Shown: positions 63,824-64,000 of the stretch, one piece after another
Numbering within the stretch: the stretch's first letter is position 1
Layout: every line of letters begins with the position of its first letter
Assembly (NCBI RefSeq): GCF_010731715.1
Contig: NZ_AP022587.1
Coordinates: 4,898,001 to 4,962,000, forward strand
Direction of reading: 5' to 3'
DNA length: 64,000 nucleotides
From: Mycobacterium stomatepiae
GTDB lineage: Bacteria > Actinomycetota > Actinomycetes > Mycobacteriales > Mycobacteriaceae
The notes under the pieces: model-generated
Told to the model about the DNA's origin: nothing
Database searches by the model: none
Seen by the model: only the letters and a program-made list of their open reading frames with translations
Program-made: the position numbers and the translations under genes

Positions 63824-64000
63824 TCACAGGTCCGGGACCGGGATGTCGAGGTTGGGGAAGGTGAGGCCTCCGTCGACCTCCAGGGTCTTGCCGGTCAGGA
63901 AGTTGCCGGCCGGCGACGCCAAATATACTGCTGCAGCGGCAATGCCGACCGGGCCGCCGAGCCGGCGCATGGGTGTCACCTTCTCCATCGGCTTGCGCAG
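63824..64000 (-). CDS. C-terminal end of a short-chain dehydrogenase (Rv0927c-like, partial)
   Basis: Fifty-eight codons enter from beyond the window. [20 protein letters not shown] followed by [20 protein letters not shown] is the classic SDR C-terminus ending in the VDGG motif. Position and order match Rv0927c, upstream of Rv0926c. The catalytic residues lie outside the window. Confidence 0.85.
   Translation of the reverse strand: MRKPMEKVTPMRRLGGPVGIAAAAVYLASPAGNFLTGKTLEVDGGLTFPNLDIPVPDL

Overview
This is a high-GC actinobacterial chromosome segment, and the gene content points to the genus Mycobacterium, most likely a slow grower. It carries a PPE protein, a PE-PPE-domain relic, the ArfABC/OmpATb operon, PrrAB, EchA6, CtpE, FprB and SepH. 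Their order largely follows the Mycobacterium tuberculosis Rv0881 to Rv0914c block, and the Rv0924c (mntH) to Rv0927c neighbourhood reappears at the right end. Names taken from M. tuberculosis rest on recalled protein similarity and synteny; no database search was run.

Layout. (1) 1-14.8 kb is a conserved core: an rRNA-methyltransferase tail, sepH, serC and a divergent AurF-like diiron protein with fprB around a perfect CRP-type site, then citA, pdxH, gltA2, a flavin oxidoreductase, ompA/arfA-arfB-arfC and the PrrAB two-component system. (2) 14.9-25.6 kb is a degraded accessory zone. It holds a catalytically dead, frameshifted ABC protein, a TetR gene divergent from a frameshifted hydrolase, and a block of about 7.5 kb bounded by two copies of the accD3 3' end. 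That block contains a PPE gene, a CitE-like gene, an intact lipase and a decayed lipase copy, a TetR regulator, an SMR efflux pump and a PE-PPE relic. A short motif, TGTCTYATAT, recurs upstream of four of these units. (3) 25.6-38.3 kb is core again: accD3, echA6, an MBL-fold hydrolase, a mug-type glycosylase, a penicillin-binding-like lipoprotein, ctpE, an Rv0909/Rv0910-like pair, a carotenoid oxygenase and a thiolase. (4) 38.5-60.6 kb is a second accessory segment. It contains an MFS symporter, a DUF4185 secreted protein, a divergent K+ module, a two-component pair whose kinase has lost its N-box, a MalT-like LuxR regulator, a c-di-GMP phosphodiesterase and cyclase pair, AraC and MarR regulators, a fused HadA-HadB dehydratase, an IS481-type element at the 3' end of tRNA-Arg(CCT), and a run of small secreted proteins. 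(5) 60.6-64 kb has mntH, a nonsense-interrupted SDR, an Rv0926c-like reductase and the end of another SDR.

A recurring theme is gene decay. At least ten coding regions are broken by single-base frameshifts, nonsense codons or truncation. Some 1-nt indels lie in C/G runs and could be assembly errors, but the nonsense codons, the dead ABC motifs and the degraded paralogues cannot be explained that way.

Functionally, the window combines central metabolism (serine, citrate, PLP), lipid metabolism (AccD3, EchA6, the thiolase, HadAB fusion and lipases), cation homeostasis (CtpE, K+ antiporter with its TrkA partner, MntH) and dense signalling (PrrAB, a NarL-type system, c-di-GMP enzymes and six further DNA-binding regulators).
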